Of a stretch of DNA of 64,000 bases, positions 1 through 11,324 are shown one piece after another. Numbering within the stretch: position 1 is the stretch's first letter; the number at the start of each line of letters is the position of its first letter. Origin of the DNA: Allodiplogaster sudhausi (lineage: Eukaryota > Nematoda > Chromadorea > Rhabditida > Diplogasteridae). Location of the stretch: the NCBI GenBank assembly GCA_945643635.1, contig CALZFC010000268.1, positions 1,863,501-1,927,500 of the forward strand. The letters are read 5' to 3'. A program made the translations under genes and the position numbers. Under the pieces are notes generated by a model that saw only the letters and a list, made by a program, of their open reading frames with translations, was not told the origin of the DNA and ran no database searches.

Positions 1-60
1 TCCACTTCTTCGGCTGCTGCATTTGAAGCGCCATCCTTCAACGAGTATAAGATAAACGAA

Positions 61-62
61 AG

Positions 63-125
<63 letters not shown>

Positions 126-127
126 TA
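61..127. repeat. (TA)n followed by (GA)n microsatellite
   Basis: A run of TA dinucleotides passes directly into a run of GA dinucleotides. It is simple sequence with no coding signal. Confidence 0.95.
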
Positions 128-310
128 GAAGTAACGCTAATTTAGAGCATTTATACATTTAAAAAGTGAGAAGAATTAAAAATGAAAGAAATTGGCCTAA
201 ACCCGGTTGAAAACCAAAACCATTGTGGAGTATGGCCACGGGGAATTTGTGGAAACTCAACCTGCTTAAAGGAAACGATGTTCATCTTCGAGATTGGATC
301 TCCTAGCTTG

Positions 311-515
311 CTCTCTCTCTCCCCTTTCTCTCGCTCTGTCTCTATCTCGTTCGATCTCACCCTCACTCTCACTCTCACTCTCTCCCTCTCGCTCTATCTC
401 ACCTCACCCTCTCTCTCACCCTCTCTTTCTCTCTTTCTCACCCTCTCTTTCTCTCTCTCTCTCTCGGTCTCTATCCCTCTCTCTCTCACTCTCTCTCTCT
501 CTCTCTCGCTCCTTC
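311..515. repeat. (CT)n-rich microsatellite block
   Basis: Imperfect CT repeats give Ser/Leu-rich open frames on one strand and Arg/Glu-rich frames on the other. These are artefacts of the dinucleotide repeat. Confidence 0.95.
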
Positions 516-870
516 GTTATATCGCATCCGCCTCATCAGGAATTCTCAAAGCGTTCAAAAGAAATTGCGTAAAATTGAAGGAAGCAATTTTCGCCGGCCC
601 TGAGAAATCTCTCTCTAGCATTTCACGGGCTGCGCGTGGTAATAGAATGACAGAATGAAAATCCGATTTATAATAATTGTCTTAAGCGCTTTTAATTTAA
701 AAAAAAGTGCGAAATCTATTTTTTTTAAACCATTCAATCGATATTAGCTGGATCTACAGGAGTGAGACACGAAGCGAATTAGAATTAGGGTTGACGGCGA
801 GGGAGACTGGAAAAGGAAGGAAAAAAAGGAATTAGCCCGCCTTCCACTGGTCGATCATTCAATTGAGCCA

Positions 871-917
871 AAAACTCACTTTTGAATTCGCGCCTTTTTG
901 CCTGACACAAGGGCGAG
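871..917 (-). repeat. dispersed GGCGCGAATTC short element, copy 1
   Basis: On the minus strand this reads GTCAGGCAAAAAGGCGCGAA followed by TTCAAAAGTGAGTTTT. It belongs to a family of roughly 70-80 bases also seen at 6350-6377, 17112-17400 (tandem), 18890-18925, 32678-32712, 34938-35002 and 41496-41531. Similarity extends upstream into an AAATCA-containing segment in several copies. Confidence 0.8.
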
Positions 918-1779
918 TAAGCATAAATATGTGATTTATACAGACGCATCTGGGATCGCTTTATACAGTGTTGGGCACTTCCAGGGAAGGAGGCTTGGAC
1001 GGTTCATTCCAATACGTGTCTGAAAATGTTTTGACATCAAGATATATCGAAATATTTTTTTCGATCGCGATGATCAGAAAATCTAGCAATTCGACTTGGC
1101 CGATTTTGCTCTGGAATTTTGTTTTCTTTCCGAGGCTACAGACGAATTTGACATTCGTAGTATTGTCTGAAAAGTGCATCATTTATGTACTACTGCCTGC
1201 TTAGAAAATGGTCCCTAAAATCTACCAAGTAGAAATTTTCCCAGGCAGAATTGAGAGGCACGAAATATCGAAAATTTATTCTTTTATAGTCCCTCTTCAT
1301 TTTGGCTTATGGTTAGTTGAAGACTTCATTGCTTAATCGGAAATGTCGGAGATTCGAACATACATATGAAGGAGATTTTAGGAGTAAAAAAAATCGCTGT
1401 TTCATATGAACTTTTTAAATATCTAAAATATAACAATTTAAATTATTAAAACGTGATTATTTCGCCATCGCGCCATCACGGATTTTGATGAAAAAAAACA
1501 TAATTGAAGGAAGATCATTGCTAGTGGTACAGTATGCGGCGAATCCAAGTGTGTCATCAGTTTTGCAAGCAACATATTGTGTTTTTCGCTTCAAAATGGG
1601 GTCTGTTAAATGGCAAAGAAATAATGATCTTCCTTCTTTTGCTAATTAATGTCGTTGTTGAAAAACATGGTTTTGAGAAGGTCTTTGGATGCTACACAAT
1701 GCCCTGTGCCGGGAAACAAATATAGTTTTTTTCCGTGCACCCTCAGAACTGACCCATGGTCGCATCTCTCAGATTGGGT
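918..1779. other. no gene seen
   Basis: AT-rich sequence with only short, unrelated open frames. Nothing resembles an exon series, an RNA gene or a transposon end. Confidence 0.6.
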
Positions 1780-1860
1780 CTCTTAACCGGTTCCGAATTC
1801 GGCGTTCTCTTAACCGGTTCCGAATTCGGCGTTCTCTTAACCGGCTCCGAATTCGGCGTA
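1780..1860. repeat. 27-bp tandem repeat, 3 copies
   Basis: Three near-identical units contain CTTAACCGGTTCCGAATTCG. The third differs by one base (GGCTCC for GGTTCC). Confidence 0.9.
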
Positions 1861-1998
1861 TTTTTCTGGAAAAAAATGGCTTTTGAATGAATGAATTTAT
1901 TGCGGTATAGCAACTATACACGTGGTAAACAATTAATAATAATAGTAATTATAACAGGCAAATTTATACGGCCGAACACTAACTAAAGAATAAGATCA

Positions 1999-2186
1999 AG
2001 AAGGAAAGAGGGCGATCTAGAAAGAAAGAGGGTGATCTAGAGACGAATAGGGCGATCTAAAAAGGAAAAGGGTGATCTAGAAAGGAAGAGGGTGATCTAG
2101 AAAGGAAGAGGGTGATCTTGAAAAGAAGAGGGTGATCTAGAAAGGGATAGGACGATCTAGAAAGGAAGGGGGTGATCTAGATACGG
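1999..2186. repeat. about 20-bp tandem repeat, ~9 copies
   Basis: Degenerate tandem array of units like AAAGGAAGAGGGTGATCTAG. It is non-coding. Confidence 0.9.
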
Positions 2187-3067
2187 AGAGCAAAAAGCGT
2201 TAGGAGAATTTCGAAATTGCCATTCATCTTAAAATATGTTTCATTTAGACGTGTATTTAATTTTATTTATTTACCATTTATTTATTTATATAGTTTTTGG
2301 AATACTCCTTGTTGATCAAAAACGAAAGAGATTAGAACCTCGAGCATCAAAGACGATGAGAGAAAGTTGGCCATTTTCTCGCCCGACCAACCGCCAACGC
2401 TGACAATGAGTGAAGTGACGAAAGAATGGAATGTTCTTTTTCTCTTATTAATGTAATCAATATCTTTTGCGTCAGTGCGACGGCAGCGAGCAAAACTGCA
2501 AAGTGTGCATAAATTTGCATTAATTTGCTTATTTTTATCCCTACTTTAGGGAGTAAAAAAAATTCGCTATTTAGCAATGACTTTTCAAAGTCTAATAAAA
2601 GCATAGAAACCATTGTTTTCCCTGCATTCCGATGGATCAGAAGGGTTCCTTTCTTCGCGCTCTTCGCGTGAATATAAATGCCGTCTATTTCGCATCCGAA
2701 GAAATCCCAAGTTGTAATTTTGTTTTGGTTTTGTTCTCGAATTCTCAGTCCTACTAGTGGTTTCTCTACTTTTATTCGATCTCGTTACGGAAGGTCAAAT
2801 AGACGGCATTTATATTCTCGCGGAGAGCGCGACGAAAGGAGCCATTCATACCACATTCCCCCCCCCACTCCCACCCGGAAAGCAATCATTATTGTTTTGT
2901 TCTCTTGCCACATCGCCATCCTTCCTATCGGCATGATACACCTAGTATGTAGTTTGTACGTTGTTCATTTTCATTTGCGCTCCTTTCATATTTTATTTCT
3001 TCTTCTTTTACAAATTTTCGAAAAATTTTCTCATTCCTTTCAGATTCATGATGATCATTTTGTTCTC

Positions 3068-3349
3068 TGTTATGTAGAGTGCATATCTACATATGTACTT
3101 GAGTACTTGGCTAAGTGAACTCACCATCAGAATAGTATTTAAACCCTCGGCTGGTATCCTCAGCGTCAGTCACTTCCCTGTCACTTCCCTCCTCCTCACA
3201 CCTCGCGAGCGGCTGGCCTCCATTCTCCCATTCTCCTTTCCCCTCGTCTCTCAATAAACCCTTGTCCCGCTCTCGTCTCATCTTCCGCATTTTATTCCCT
3301 GTCCCTCTGTGTGAAGGACACCCATTGTCCCCTACGTGAGGACACAACA
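3068..3349 (+). mobile_element. solo LTR of a retrotransposon
   Basis: The 282-base element starts TGTTATG and ends ACACAACA (TG...CA termini). It is flanked by the 5-base direct repeat ttctc at 3063-3067 and 3350-3354. It contains a TATTTAAA box (about 3137) and an AATAAA signal (about 3252). The paralogous duplication copy near 5420-5440 reads attttgttctctac with no insertion, which is the expected empty site. No internal retrotransposon sequence remains. Orientation is inferred from the TATA box and polyA signal. Confidence 0.85.
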
Positions 3350-3417
3350 TTCTCTACTTTTAATAATGATACCACGCTGCACCATTAAAAATATTTTTAC
3401 CGATCGATTGATTTATT

Positions 3418-3452
<35 letters not shown>

Positions 3453-3519
3453 GTAGAGAGAGAGAGAGAGGTCGAGAGAGAGAGAGAGAGCTGGAGATGC
3501 CCTTTCTAATTGAGAGAAC

Positions 3520-3602
3520 GAGAGATGTCCTCTGACGTCCTTCGTCCTTCTCCTCGCGTGAGCCAGCCGAGTGCATCTTGGGCCTCCTTTGCTCGTTCTC
3601 AA
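3520..3602 (+). pseudogene. relic of serpin exon 1
   Basis: This resembles the start of the serpin exon at 5862-5945: ATGTCCTCTGA, then a Pro/Ser-like CTTCTCCTCGCGTGA, then TTGGGCCTCCTT and GCTCG. No further serpin exons follow, so it is a partial copy carried by the segmental duplication. It retains ATCTTGGGCCTCC where the downstream gene has GATTGGGCCTCC, which bears on the frameshift suspected there. Confidence 0.6.
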
Positions 3603-3743
3603 CTCATTCTATCTTCGTCAAGTAATTCGACTCTTGTATTCTCTCTCACAAAGGATGACTCAGCTTATCTTTCTCTCTGACTCATAGTATTGCATCGCAG
3701 CACTTATACCATTGTTCAATGTGTCACCCACCCGCCCGGCCAT

Positions 3744-4119
3744 CAGAGGTGCTAACGGGTCCAAAAATTTTGTGCCGGCCCGGCCCGATCCATTTCCGGG
3801 CCCTAGCATTTTGGGCCCGGCCCGTGGGCCCGTTTAAGCCCGATTTTCAAAAAATTCTTTGAAAAGTGTTTTGAAATTCAGAATTTTTCATGCTCGTGCT
3901 ACGAACATTCATTTTAATGTATAGAAGAAAGACTTTTTGAGGGGAAAATGAACAAATGAAGAAAGTGTTTCACTTAACTTTGCCACCAGTCGTCCTGACT
4001 GGGCGAAATTGTCTGCTTATCGGGCCCAATCGGGCCTGCGGGCCGGCCCAACTTTTTTTGGGCCCGGCCCAGCCCGGCCCCGGGTCCTAGAAAGTTGGGC
4101 CGGCCACTTTGCACCTCTG
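3744..4119. mobile_element. hAT-type MITE, 376 bp, with 8-bp TSD
   Basis: The ends are CAGAGGTGC and GCACCTCTG (9-base perfect terminal inverted repeat). The exact 8-base duplication ccggccat lies at 3736-3743 and 4120-4127. Both subterminal regions are packed with GGGCC/GGCCC motifs (about 3772-3842 and 4020-4105) around an AT-rich core. It has no transposase. TIR sequence and TSD length fit the hAT superfamily. Confidence 0.9.
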
Positions 4120-4133
4120 CCGGCCATCTGTCG

Positions 4134-4276
4134 CTCTCTCTCTCTCTCCCACTCTTTCTCTCTCTCTGTCTCTATCACTCTGTCTCTGACATCTCTTTAT
4201 CTATCCTTCCTCATCCTAGCTACCTCTCTCTCTTTCTCTTTCTCTCTTTTCATCTTCATCTGTTATAAAAGATATG

Positions 4277-4312
<36 letters not shown>

Positions 4313-4341
4313 GTCTGTATCTCTCTCTCTCTCTCTTTCTT

Positions 4342-4376
<35 letters not shown>

Positions 4377-4385
4377 TTCTCTCGC
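4134..4385. repeat. (CT)n-rich microsatellite block
   Basis: Imperfect CT/CTTT repeats. Open frames through it are repeat artefacts. Confidence 0.95.
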
Positions 4386-4537
4386 GTGTAGAGCGCGAAC
4401 AATGGATCCATTCTTACTCCCCGAGTGGCTCTAAATTTATTACATACTTTTATCGCCTTCTCCTTCCTGCATCGATCGCGCCTTCTTTGTTTTTGTTTTT
4501 TATTTTATTTTAACATTTGAACTCCTCCTTTTCTGCA
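4385..4537 (+). repeat. 150-bp direct repeat, copy A (copy B 5194-5345)
   Basis: Begins CGCGTGTAGAGCGCGAACAA and ends GAACTCCTCCTTT. It is almost identical to 5194-5345; one visible difference is TACATAC against TACAGAC. Copy A joins the CT block directly at its left edge, so it looks truncated there. Confidence 0.9.
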
Positions 4538-5899
4538 GGCTTTCAATTCAAGCACTTTTCGCTGACTTTTTTTCCTCGTTGCGCCTCCCTAACCAATATT
4601 TCTGTTGATACTATGGAATATAAAAAGTATCAGAGCTTGCTCTAATTGTTGCTCTCACAACTAGTAACTTGTGTTTAAATAGCGCAATGTTTAATCTCTA
4701 ACAAAATATTATATTATACGCAAGAATATTTGCAAAAGATTCGCGCATAGAAATCGGCTACGTTCCATCGATAGAAACTGATTTTAAAAAAAGAGACGAT
4801 AAATGTGTAACTCTCTTATTAATATAATCAAAATCTTAGGTGTCAGTGCGAGATTTCAAAGTGCTAATTTGCATACGTTTGCTTATTTTTACCACGATTA
4901 CAGAACGTGAAAAATCGCAATTTAGCAGCAAAGACTTTTTTCACAGTCTAATAAAAGTTGACATCCCCTTGTTTTCCCTGTCATCCAAGGGGATCAGAAC
5001 AGATCATTCCTTCGCGCTCTCCGCGCGAATATGAATACCACATAATATTTGGTTTCCGGAATAAAAGTAGAGAAATGGCAAGTCGTGATGAGAATTCTCG
5101 AAGAAGAACGAAACAATTGTTGTTTCTTATTTCATTACTTTTTTTTTACTATTTCTCTTCTTTTATTCGAGGCCAAATTGACAGCATTTATATTCGCGTG
5201 TAGAGCGCGAACAATGGATCCATTCTTACTCCCCGAGTGGCTCTAAATTTATTACAGACTTTTATCGCCTTCTCCTTCCTGCATCGATCGCGCCTTCTTT
5301 GTTTTTGTTTTTTATTTTATTTTAACATTTGAACTCCTCCTTTCATATTTCTCTATATTTCCTCTTTTATTTATGTTCGACAATTTTTCTCGTTTTTTTC
5401 AATGCCTCTATTTTATTCATGACCATTTTGTTCTCTACATACTGTAGTATTGATAAGTCGGTGATATGTATTCGTGGAAGACGTGGACACTCGGGTGGTA
5501 TCTTTATCGTATTTGTTACATTACATATCTAAAGAGGGGACGTGGTGAGCAGGGGGGAAGGGGCAGCCGCCTTCTCTCGGCAGCGCTCTCGACTCCACTC
5601 GACTGTCTTGCCCTGCCGCACCGCCGCTCTTCTCTCGGCTGGCAGTTGTCCCGCCCCTGATTCGGGGCGGGCTCTCCTGTACCATGACAATACACACTTG
5701 ATAATAGCAATACCATCGCTGCAACTTTGCCATTTACCGAGTCCTCTGACTCCTCTGATGCACTCCCTTTGATTTATCGATTGATAGATTGATTGAGAAA
5801 TCGAGGTAGCATAAGATGCCATCCAATATTGATTTATCGATCTACTATTTGAGAGAAGGCACAATGTCCTCTGATGTCTTTCCTCCTTCTTCTCGCGTG

Positions 5900-8800
5900 A
5901 TGAGCTGCGCGGCAGCCGATTGGGCCTCCTTCGCTCGCACTCCCCTTCGACGTCCGTCGTCCTCTCGCCCTTCTCGCTCGGCGCCGCTCTCGCCGTCATC
6001 CACGACGGCGCAACCGGCCAGACGAAGGCCGAGCTGACGAAGCTCCTCGTTGGCGCAGGTCTGCCGATAATTTTGTGACTATTTTAGTGACAATTCTGTG
6101 AAATTTTTTGCAACAATTTGGTTATGATTGTGACATTTTTGGTAACATTTTTATTTTAATACTTTCTATATATTAACAATATTATAATAAAATAGTACTA
6201 TTTTATTATAATATTTTCTATATTAATAAAGAAGCAGACGCGGCAGGCGAAAAAGTCCAATTCAAAAGCGAATTTTCGTCATGAATAAATGACAAGAATA
6301 ATGTATGTAAGTGCATTCAAAATCTGTCGTAGTCTCCGCTTTCTCTGGAAAAGGCGCGAATTCAAATGTGAATTTCCAGTTTGAATTAACAATAATAATG
6401 TTCAGAAGCGGACGACGCCACAGCCGGCTGGCTTTTCTTATATTTTGATGTCTCTCTTAAAATTCTGAACCTTAAATATATATACTGTATTATATTCAAA
6501 CAAAAGCTGTAAAAATATATAAGTATGTATATATAAATAAAATTAAAACAACAACAAATTTATTAAAGTTTTTTTTATAGAATGTGAACGCGTTGGTGGC
6601 TCGTGAAACAAAGGACAAGATCAAGGAGCTCGTGACGGCGGACGCATTTCGGTGAGTGTGAACTCTCATATGCAAGCGACAGAGATCAGAGATCAGTGAT
6701 CAGAGCTCAAAGATCAGAGCTCGGTGATCAGAGATCAAAGATCAGAGATCAGTGATCAGAGATCAAAAATCAGAGATCACAGATCAAAGATAATCGATTA
6801 CTTTTTCCGATAATTCTACCGAATATGATCTCCAAAACTATTTATGACGCGATTTGCGAGAGTATAAAACTGGCCCGGGACCCGAAAAAATTAGATTTTG
6901 CTCAAATGCAAATGCTAGGTAGCAAATAGCGTCATATGTATGTATAAATGGCGCAATCGTTCAAAAGAGTTAAAAAAAGAAATACGTATAAAACAGCTAT
7001 TATCATAAATAGACATAACAAAGCAAGAAAAAAACTATTCAAAAAAGAACAAAAAATTACAGAGACGACGCTGTCGCCGTTCTCGTCAATGCGATTCATT
7101 TCAAGGCCAACTGGGCGCGCCCCTTCAACGGCGACCACACGAAGACGGCCACCTTTCATGGCGTCGACGGCGATCGAGACTTGTGTAATTAAAAATTAAT
7201 TAATTAATTAGTTAACTAATTAATTAATGCACTTCTAAAATAGAGACAATGAACTCAAAACACATTCGCGATTAGAGAAAAAAAAAGTCTAATTACCCCT
7301 AGATAGTCAAAACCAACCGACATTTCGTTGCAGGAGAGACTGATGTGCATGAAGGGCTACAAAACGCCGTACTTTGAGGACGAGCGTTTCCAGGTGCTCG
7401 CGCTGCCCTACACCGACGATACCGTTTCACTCGTCGCCTTTCTGCCAGCCGAAGGCACGTCATTAGAGGCAAGCATCGTTCTTTAATATTATTTTCATTT
7501 CTATTTTTTGTTATACTATTTAATTTTATTTATTTATTTGTGGTCACTATGCGATTTCCTTCGTCTAGAACATTCGTTATTACTGAAAGCAGTTGTTGCT
7601 CTGCTCCACAATTTTTCAAAGAAAAATTTTTTTTGCCAATTTTAGTCGTCTTTATCCATTCTTGTAAGAAATTGTGACGCGAATGCTCAATTTAGGATTT
7701 ATTATTAAATTTATTCAGTCATTCCGGAACGAGCTCACTGGCGAGCAGCTTATCAGCTACCTCGAGAAGATGCGCACGCGAGAAGTTCATGTTGGTACAT
7801 GTATCTTGAGTGCATGGAAAATCGTTTTAATAAAACTAAATACGTTAATAAATAAGGGCAACAATTAATTTGTAAAACTACATAGTTATAAAAAAAAAAG
7901 AGATGTTTCAAGTTGATGAGCCATCGTTTCCGCTTTTCAAGAGTCATCGAGGTTTTTTTGTTCGAGCATTCCGTTTTTCAATTGTTGACGAGCCATCGTT
8001 TCCGTGTTTTAAGGCATCTATGTATGTCTGTAGCAATATGCACCCATTCACAAATCATTCTCTCACAATCACCCCCATATTCAAAGAAATGGTAAAATCG
8101 GGATGGATTTTACCATGTGGTTGAATACGGGTGAATTGGTGAATGTTGTAATTTGTCCTGAAACACTATTTCAAGTGTTGAGATGACTCATCATTTCTGT
8201 CTTCCAGGTGACGCTTCCCAAGTTCAAGACGGAGTCGAAGATGGACGGAAGAGCGGCGCTCGAGCCTCTCGGAGTCTCCGGACTCTTCCACGCGGGCGGA
8301 CTCGGCTACATCTCCGATGATCCACGCATCGTGGTCTCCGACATCGTACACAAGGCCGTCATCGAGGTTGGCAAGCAACGAATGTTGACCAAAGTTTGTA
8401 TATCAGTCAAACTCGCAGTTCGTTTAAATTTCATCATACTCCTTTCATTTTAAAGCTGTTGCATAACTATATATACATACTGATCTAGATTTACGCCTCC
8501 CTAAAGCGGCAACGAATACTAGTTGATAGCCATATAATTAAATAGTATTTACAAGAATAGAAATATCGAGTGAAAAAAATGAAATTTTCACAAGTGAATG
8601 AAGAGGGCACGGAGGCTGCAGCGGCCACTGGCGTTTCATGTAGTCTTTTTTGCTACATCCCGGTTAGCAATTTTGTTGTGTCCAACTATGGAGATCAAAA
8701 GAGGAAAGTGAACAATATTGTTAAATACAAAAAGATAAATGCACGTACATAAATGTAATATTTTTTACCGTAAAAAATGTGGAAAAACACAAAAAAGAAA

Positions 8801-8919
8801 TAATAATAAAAAAGAATTGATATTTCTTTCAGCCGAAAATTTTCATCGCCGATCGTCCGTTCCTCTATGCGATTGCCAAGGACAAGACGCACGTCCTCTT
8901 CCTCGGGCAGTTCTGCTGA
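5900..8919 (+). CDS. serpin (serine protease inhibitor), probably damaged at the front
   Basis: Serpin-fold inhibitor gene. Exons by eye: 5900-6058, 6581-6651, 7063-7182, 7339-7468, 7719-7790, 8208-8366, 8594-8662, 8833-8919 (stop TGA). Family signatures in order: VVLSPFSLGAALAVIHDGA (helix A/B), KIKELVTADAF, VLVNAIHFKANW, FEDERFQVLALPY, TLPKFKTESKM, the hinge EEGTEAAAATG, and FIADRPFLYAI. The loop spacing puts P1 at Phe and P1' at Cys, suggesting chymotrypsin-like targets (inference). Oddities: about 70-80 core residues between exons 1 and 2 are missing and their phases do not match. A one-base frameshift is suspected at 5918-5924. Intron 4 has a GC donor. The acceptor before VNEEG reads AA|G. 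The start choice is weak because family resemblance begins at the AAAD just after this ATG. It may be a pseudogene; the serpin assignment itself is secure. Confidence 0.85.
6685..6790. repeat. GATCAGAGATCAAA-type short tandem repeat in serpin intron
   Basis: Irregular tandem repeats of AGATCAGAGATCA/TGATCAGAGATCAAA. No exon-like features are present in it. Confidence 0.85.
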
Positions 8920-9486
8920 GAAACTGGACTTGAACTAATTGTAAGAAAAACAGGGTGAGAAAGTATCGTCAATGAGAACTTTTGCTCCCAGAATTGTTTT
9001 TTTTTTAACTGGCAATAGTTTCACACTAACAATTAAAAATAAGTAGTTAATCTTGGAGGCTATTAACGCTTAGCTGATTCATCAAAATTTTCGTCCGATT
9101 GGTCTGATTGTTATTATTTTTAGCGAGTATACCCGGATGTGCATTCCATTTCAATCGTAATCTCTTCTAACACATTTATTGAACATTTTTATATTGTTGA
9201 TAAGAAATTAGTCAAGATGATTACGGCCTTTTTTTTATCAATTTGTATAAAATATAAGACAAAATCTGTTGAAAATATTTGACTTCATGAAAAAAATTCA
9301 TTGGGATTTAAAATTGGACTGATGTTTTTTTTAATTATGACTAAAATGCAAAATTTTTAAATCTTTCAAGAGTCACATAATGACAAGAGAATAAATAAAG
9401 AATAGATAATAAAAGTGTGCCATTCAGACATGTTTGACCTCTTGAAGTCTTGCACTTTTATATATACATACATATGTATATATGTA

Positions 9487-10089
9487 CAGGGCCGTTCAAA
9501 ATTCTATTTACTTTTGGATTTTTTGCATATTTTCCTTCAAAGTGGATGAAATCAAAGTTAATGATATATTCAGGATTCCTTCTTTATGCTGTCACAATTA
9601 TATTAACAGATTATTGGTTTCATTGCGATAAAAAAATCAATAACTCGAATCACCCGGGCTGCACATTTAGGCCTGCTGGAGAAAATGGTTTATTTGTTTA
9701 ATCTTCGGGTAGTTTGTATTGTTTTGATTTCTTAGCTTTATTCTAGAACATCTTTGCGATACCTTTTTGATCTGCTTTCTATTTATTAACATTATGTTAC
9801 ATGCGGTCTGGCTTAAATTTGCGATTCATGCACTCGGGCTGTGAGGTGCAGAAGGCTCAGGACGATAAAATCGATCATTTAATGCTATTCCTATACTAAT
9901 AGTTATTTAAATATATTCACAGATAGTCACTGAACGTATTCAGGTGGCTACTTAAGTTTTGAAAATTACCTGCTAACTATTTCATCGCGCAATTAGCACT
10001 CGGACCCTGAAAATTTCATTAACTTTCATCTACTTTGTAGGAAAATATGCATGAAAAATCAAAAGTAAATAGAATTTTTCACGGCACTG
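9487..10089. mobile_element. Tc1/mariner-type MITE, ~603 bp
   Basis: Inverted ends of about 75 bases flanked by TA on both sides (9485-9486, 10090-10091). Left end: CAGGGCCGTTCAAAATTCTA. Right end, reverse complement: CAGTGCCGTGAAAAATTCTA. The match continues through TTTACTTTTG, GCATATTTTCCT and AAAGT-GATGAA. TA duplication and the CAGTGCCG-like end fit Tc1/mariner. No transposase remains; the open frame at 9450-9701 matches nothing I recognise. Confidence 0.85.
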
Positions 10090-10091
10090 TA

Positions 10092-11290
10092 TATGCATAC
10101 ATTTTTTTTTAATTTAGGTGATATTTTTTATGAATTGGAAAAATTAAGATCCAGAGTAGGAAAATGAGTGTCATTCTTTCCATCTTCTCTCTTGGCAACC
10201 GGACTGGCTTCTCCGGTACACTTCATTAATCTCTTGGGCACACCCTCTTTTGCTCACAATACTACATACAATGTACATTTGCGAATAACATTCCCAAATT
10301 AGGCAGTAAGTTACCTATTTTAAGTTTTAATACAGCTTCTACTTAAAAAAAAAAATTTTGGGCGTTAAATAGAGGAAGAAAAAGAACGCGTCGGTGCCGT
10401 GTACTCTACAAAGGATTTTTGAGTGTCTGAAATTGTTGGCTCACAAAATAAGTCTTTTTGTGTGTGTGCTGTATTATGTTTGAAGAAGTCAAGCACCTTC
10501 CGCATATTTCGATGTACAGATGAATCGATACGGAAGAATTTCGGATGATGCATGAAAATGGTTGGGCTCTCATTTCTTCTGCCATCTGCCACCCAATTAG
10601 GCTTGCAAGTCCACTTATTAGCATGCGGCCAGACACCAACATGAAAGGATAGCAGCGCCACACAATAAGAATTGTATGCAGTTTTCTTCATGCATTTTTT
10701 TCTTGTGCCTCATTGATCTCTAGCAGTTTTTTTTTATCTAGATTGGTCACTTCGCATTTTGCTATTATGTTCTTGTCGCTTTTATTCTTTCCGCTTCTTC
10801 TTACAATTAAAGCAGCAGGCACATTCCTACTTTTACCTATTATTCTTAAACTTCCTTTTCTTTTTCACTCTTTTAAATGTCGACTCATTTTATGATAATG
10901 ACCCTTCTTATGTCTTGTGCCTAATTCTTTTCTGTTGTTCACAAGTCAGAGATGGAGTGTGCGTGGGAAGGAATTGAGTCCTTACTCATCTTTTTTCTTC
11001 TTCATCAAACTGACGATATCGCCCCTGCCACACACAAAAGTTCGTGCTTTTACCCAAAAGATCACTTCTTTTAAGTCTTCTACAATCTGCTTTTCTTCTC
11101 TCTCCACTCTCTTTCTCTCACTTACCACTAAATCTTTCTCTCTTCTCTCTAACCCAATCCATGTCTTCCTCTTATCTCTCCCTCTCTATCTCACCATATC
11201 TATCTGTCCCTATGTTACTCTCGCTCTCTAGTTCTCACTCTATAACTCTTTCTCTCCATCTCTCCTCTCCCGGTCATCCTCCATCTGTTA

Positions 11291-11324
<34 letters not shown>

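Larger units (their letters stand above)
2430..3605 (+). repeat. segmental duplication, copy 1 (partner 4800-5960), split by an LTR
   Basis: This stretch, without the inserted LTR at 3068-3349, parallels 4800-5960. Shared landmarks are TCTTATTAATGTAATCAA, the AGTCTAATAAAAG segment, a CGCGCTCTTCGCGTGAATAT-like hairpin arm, TTTTGTTCTCTAC, and at the end ATGTCCTCTGA and TTGGGCCTCCTT. A perfect 20-base inverted pair (2671-2690 and 2797-2816) lies inside. A further diverged copy of the CGCGCGGATAGCGCGAA part sits inverted near 54480-54560. Confidence 0.75.

Noticed and set aside
294..572. Ser/Leu-rich or Arg/Glu-rich proteins such as this frame and many like it
   Set aside because: They are translations of (CT)n/(GA)n microsatellites and occur in several frames at once.
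922..1014. YTDASGIAL segment resembling a retrotransposon RNase H start
   Set aside because: Only about nine residues fit. The upstream part belongs to the dispersed GGCGCGAATTC element and no further retrotransposon motifs follow.
2678..3118. 146-codon open frame
   Set aside because: It runs across the hairpin of the duplicated segment into the solo LTR and matches no family.
10365..10691. 108-codon minus-strand open frame as a gene
   Set aside because: No recognisable domain, no exon partners and no start context. It cannot be told from chance.
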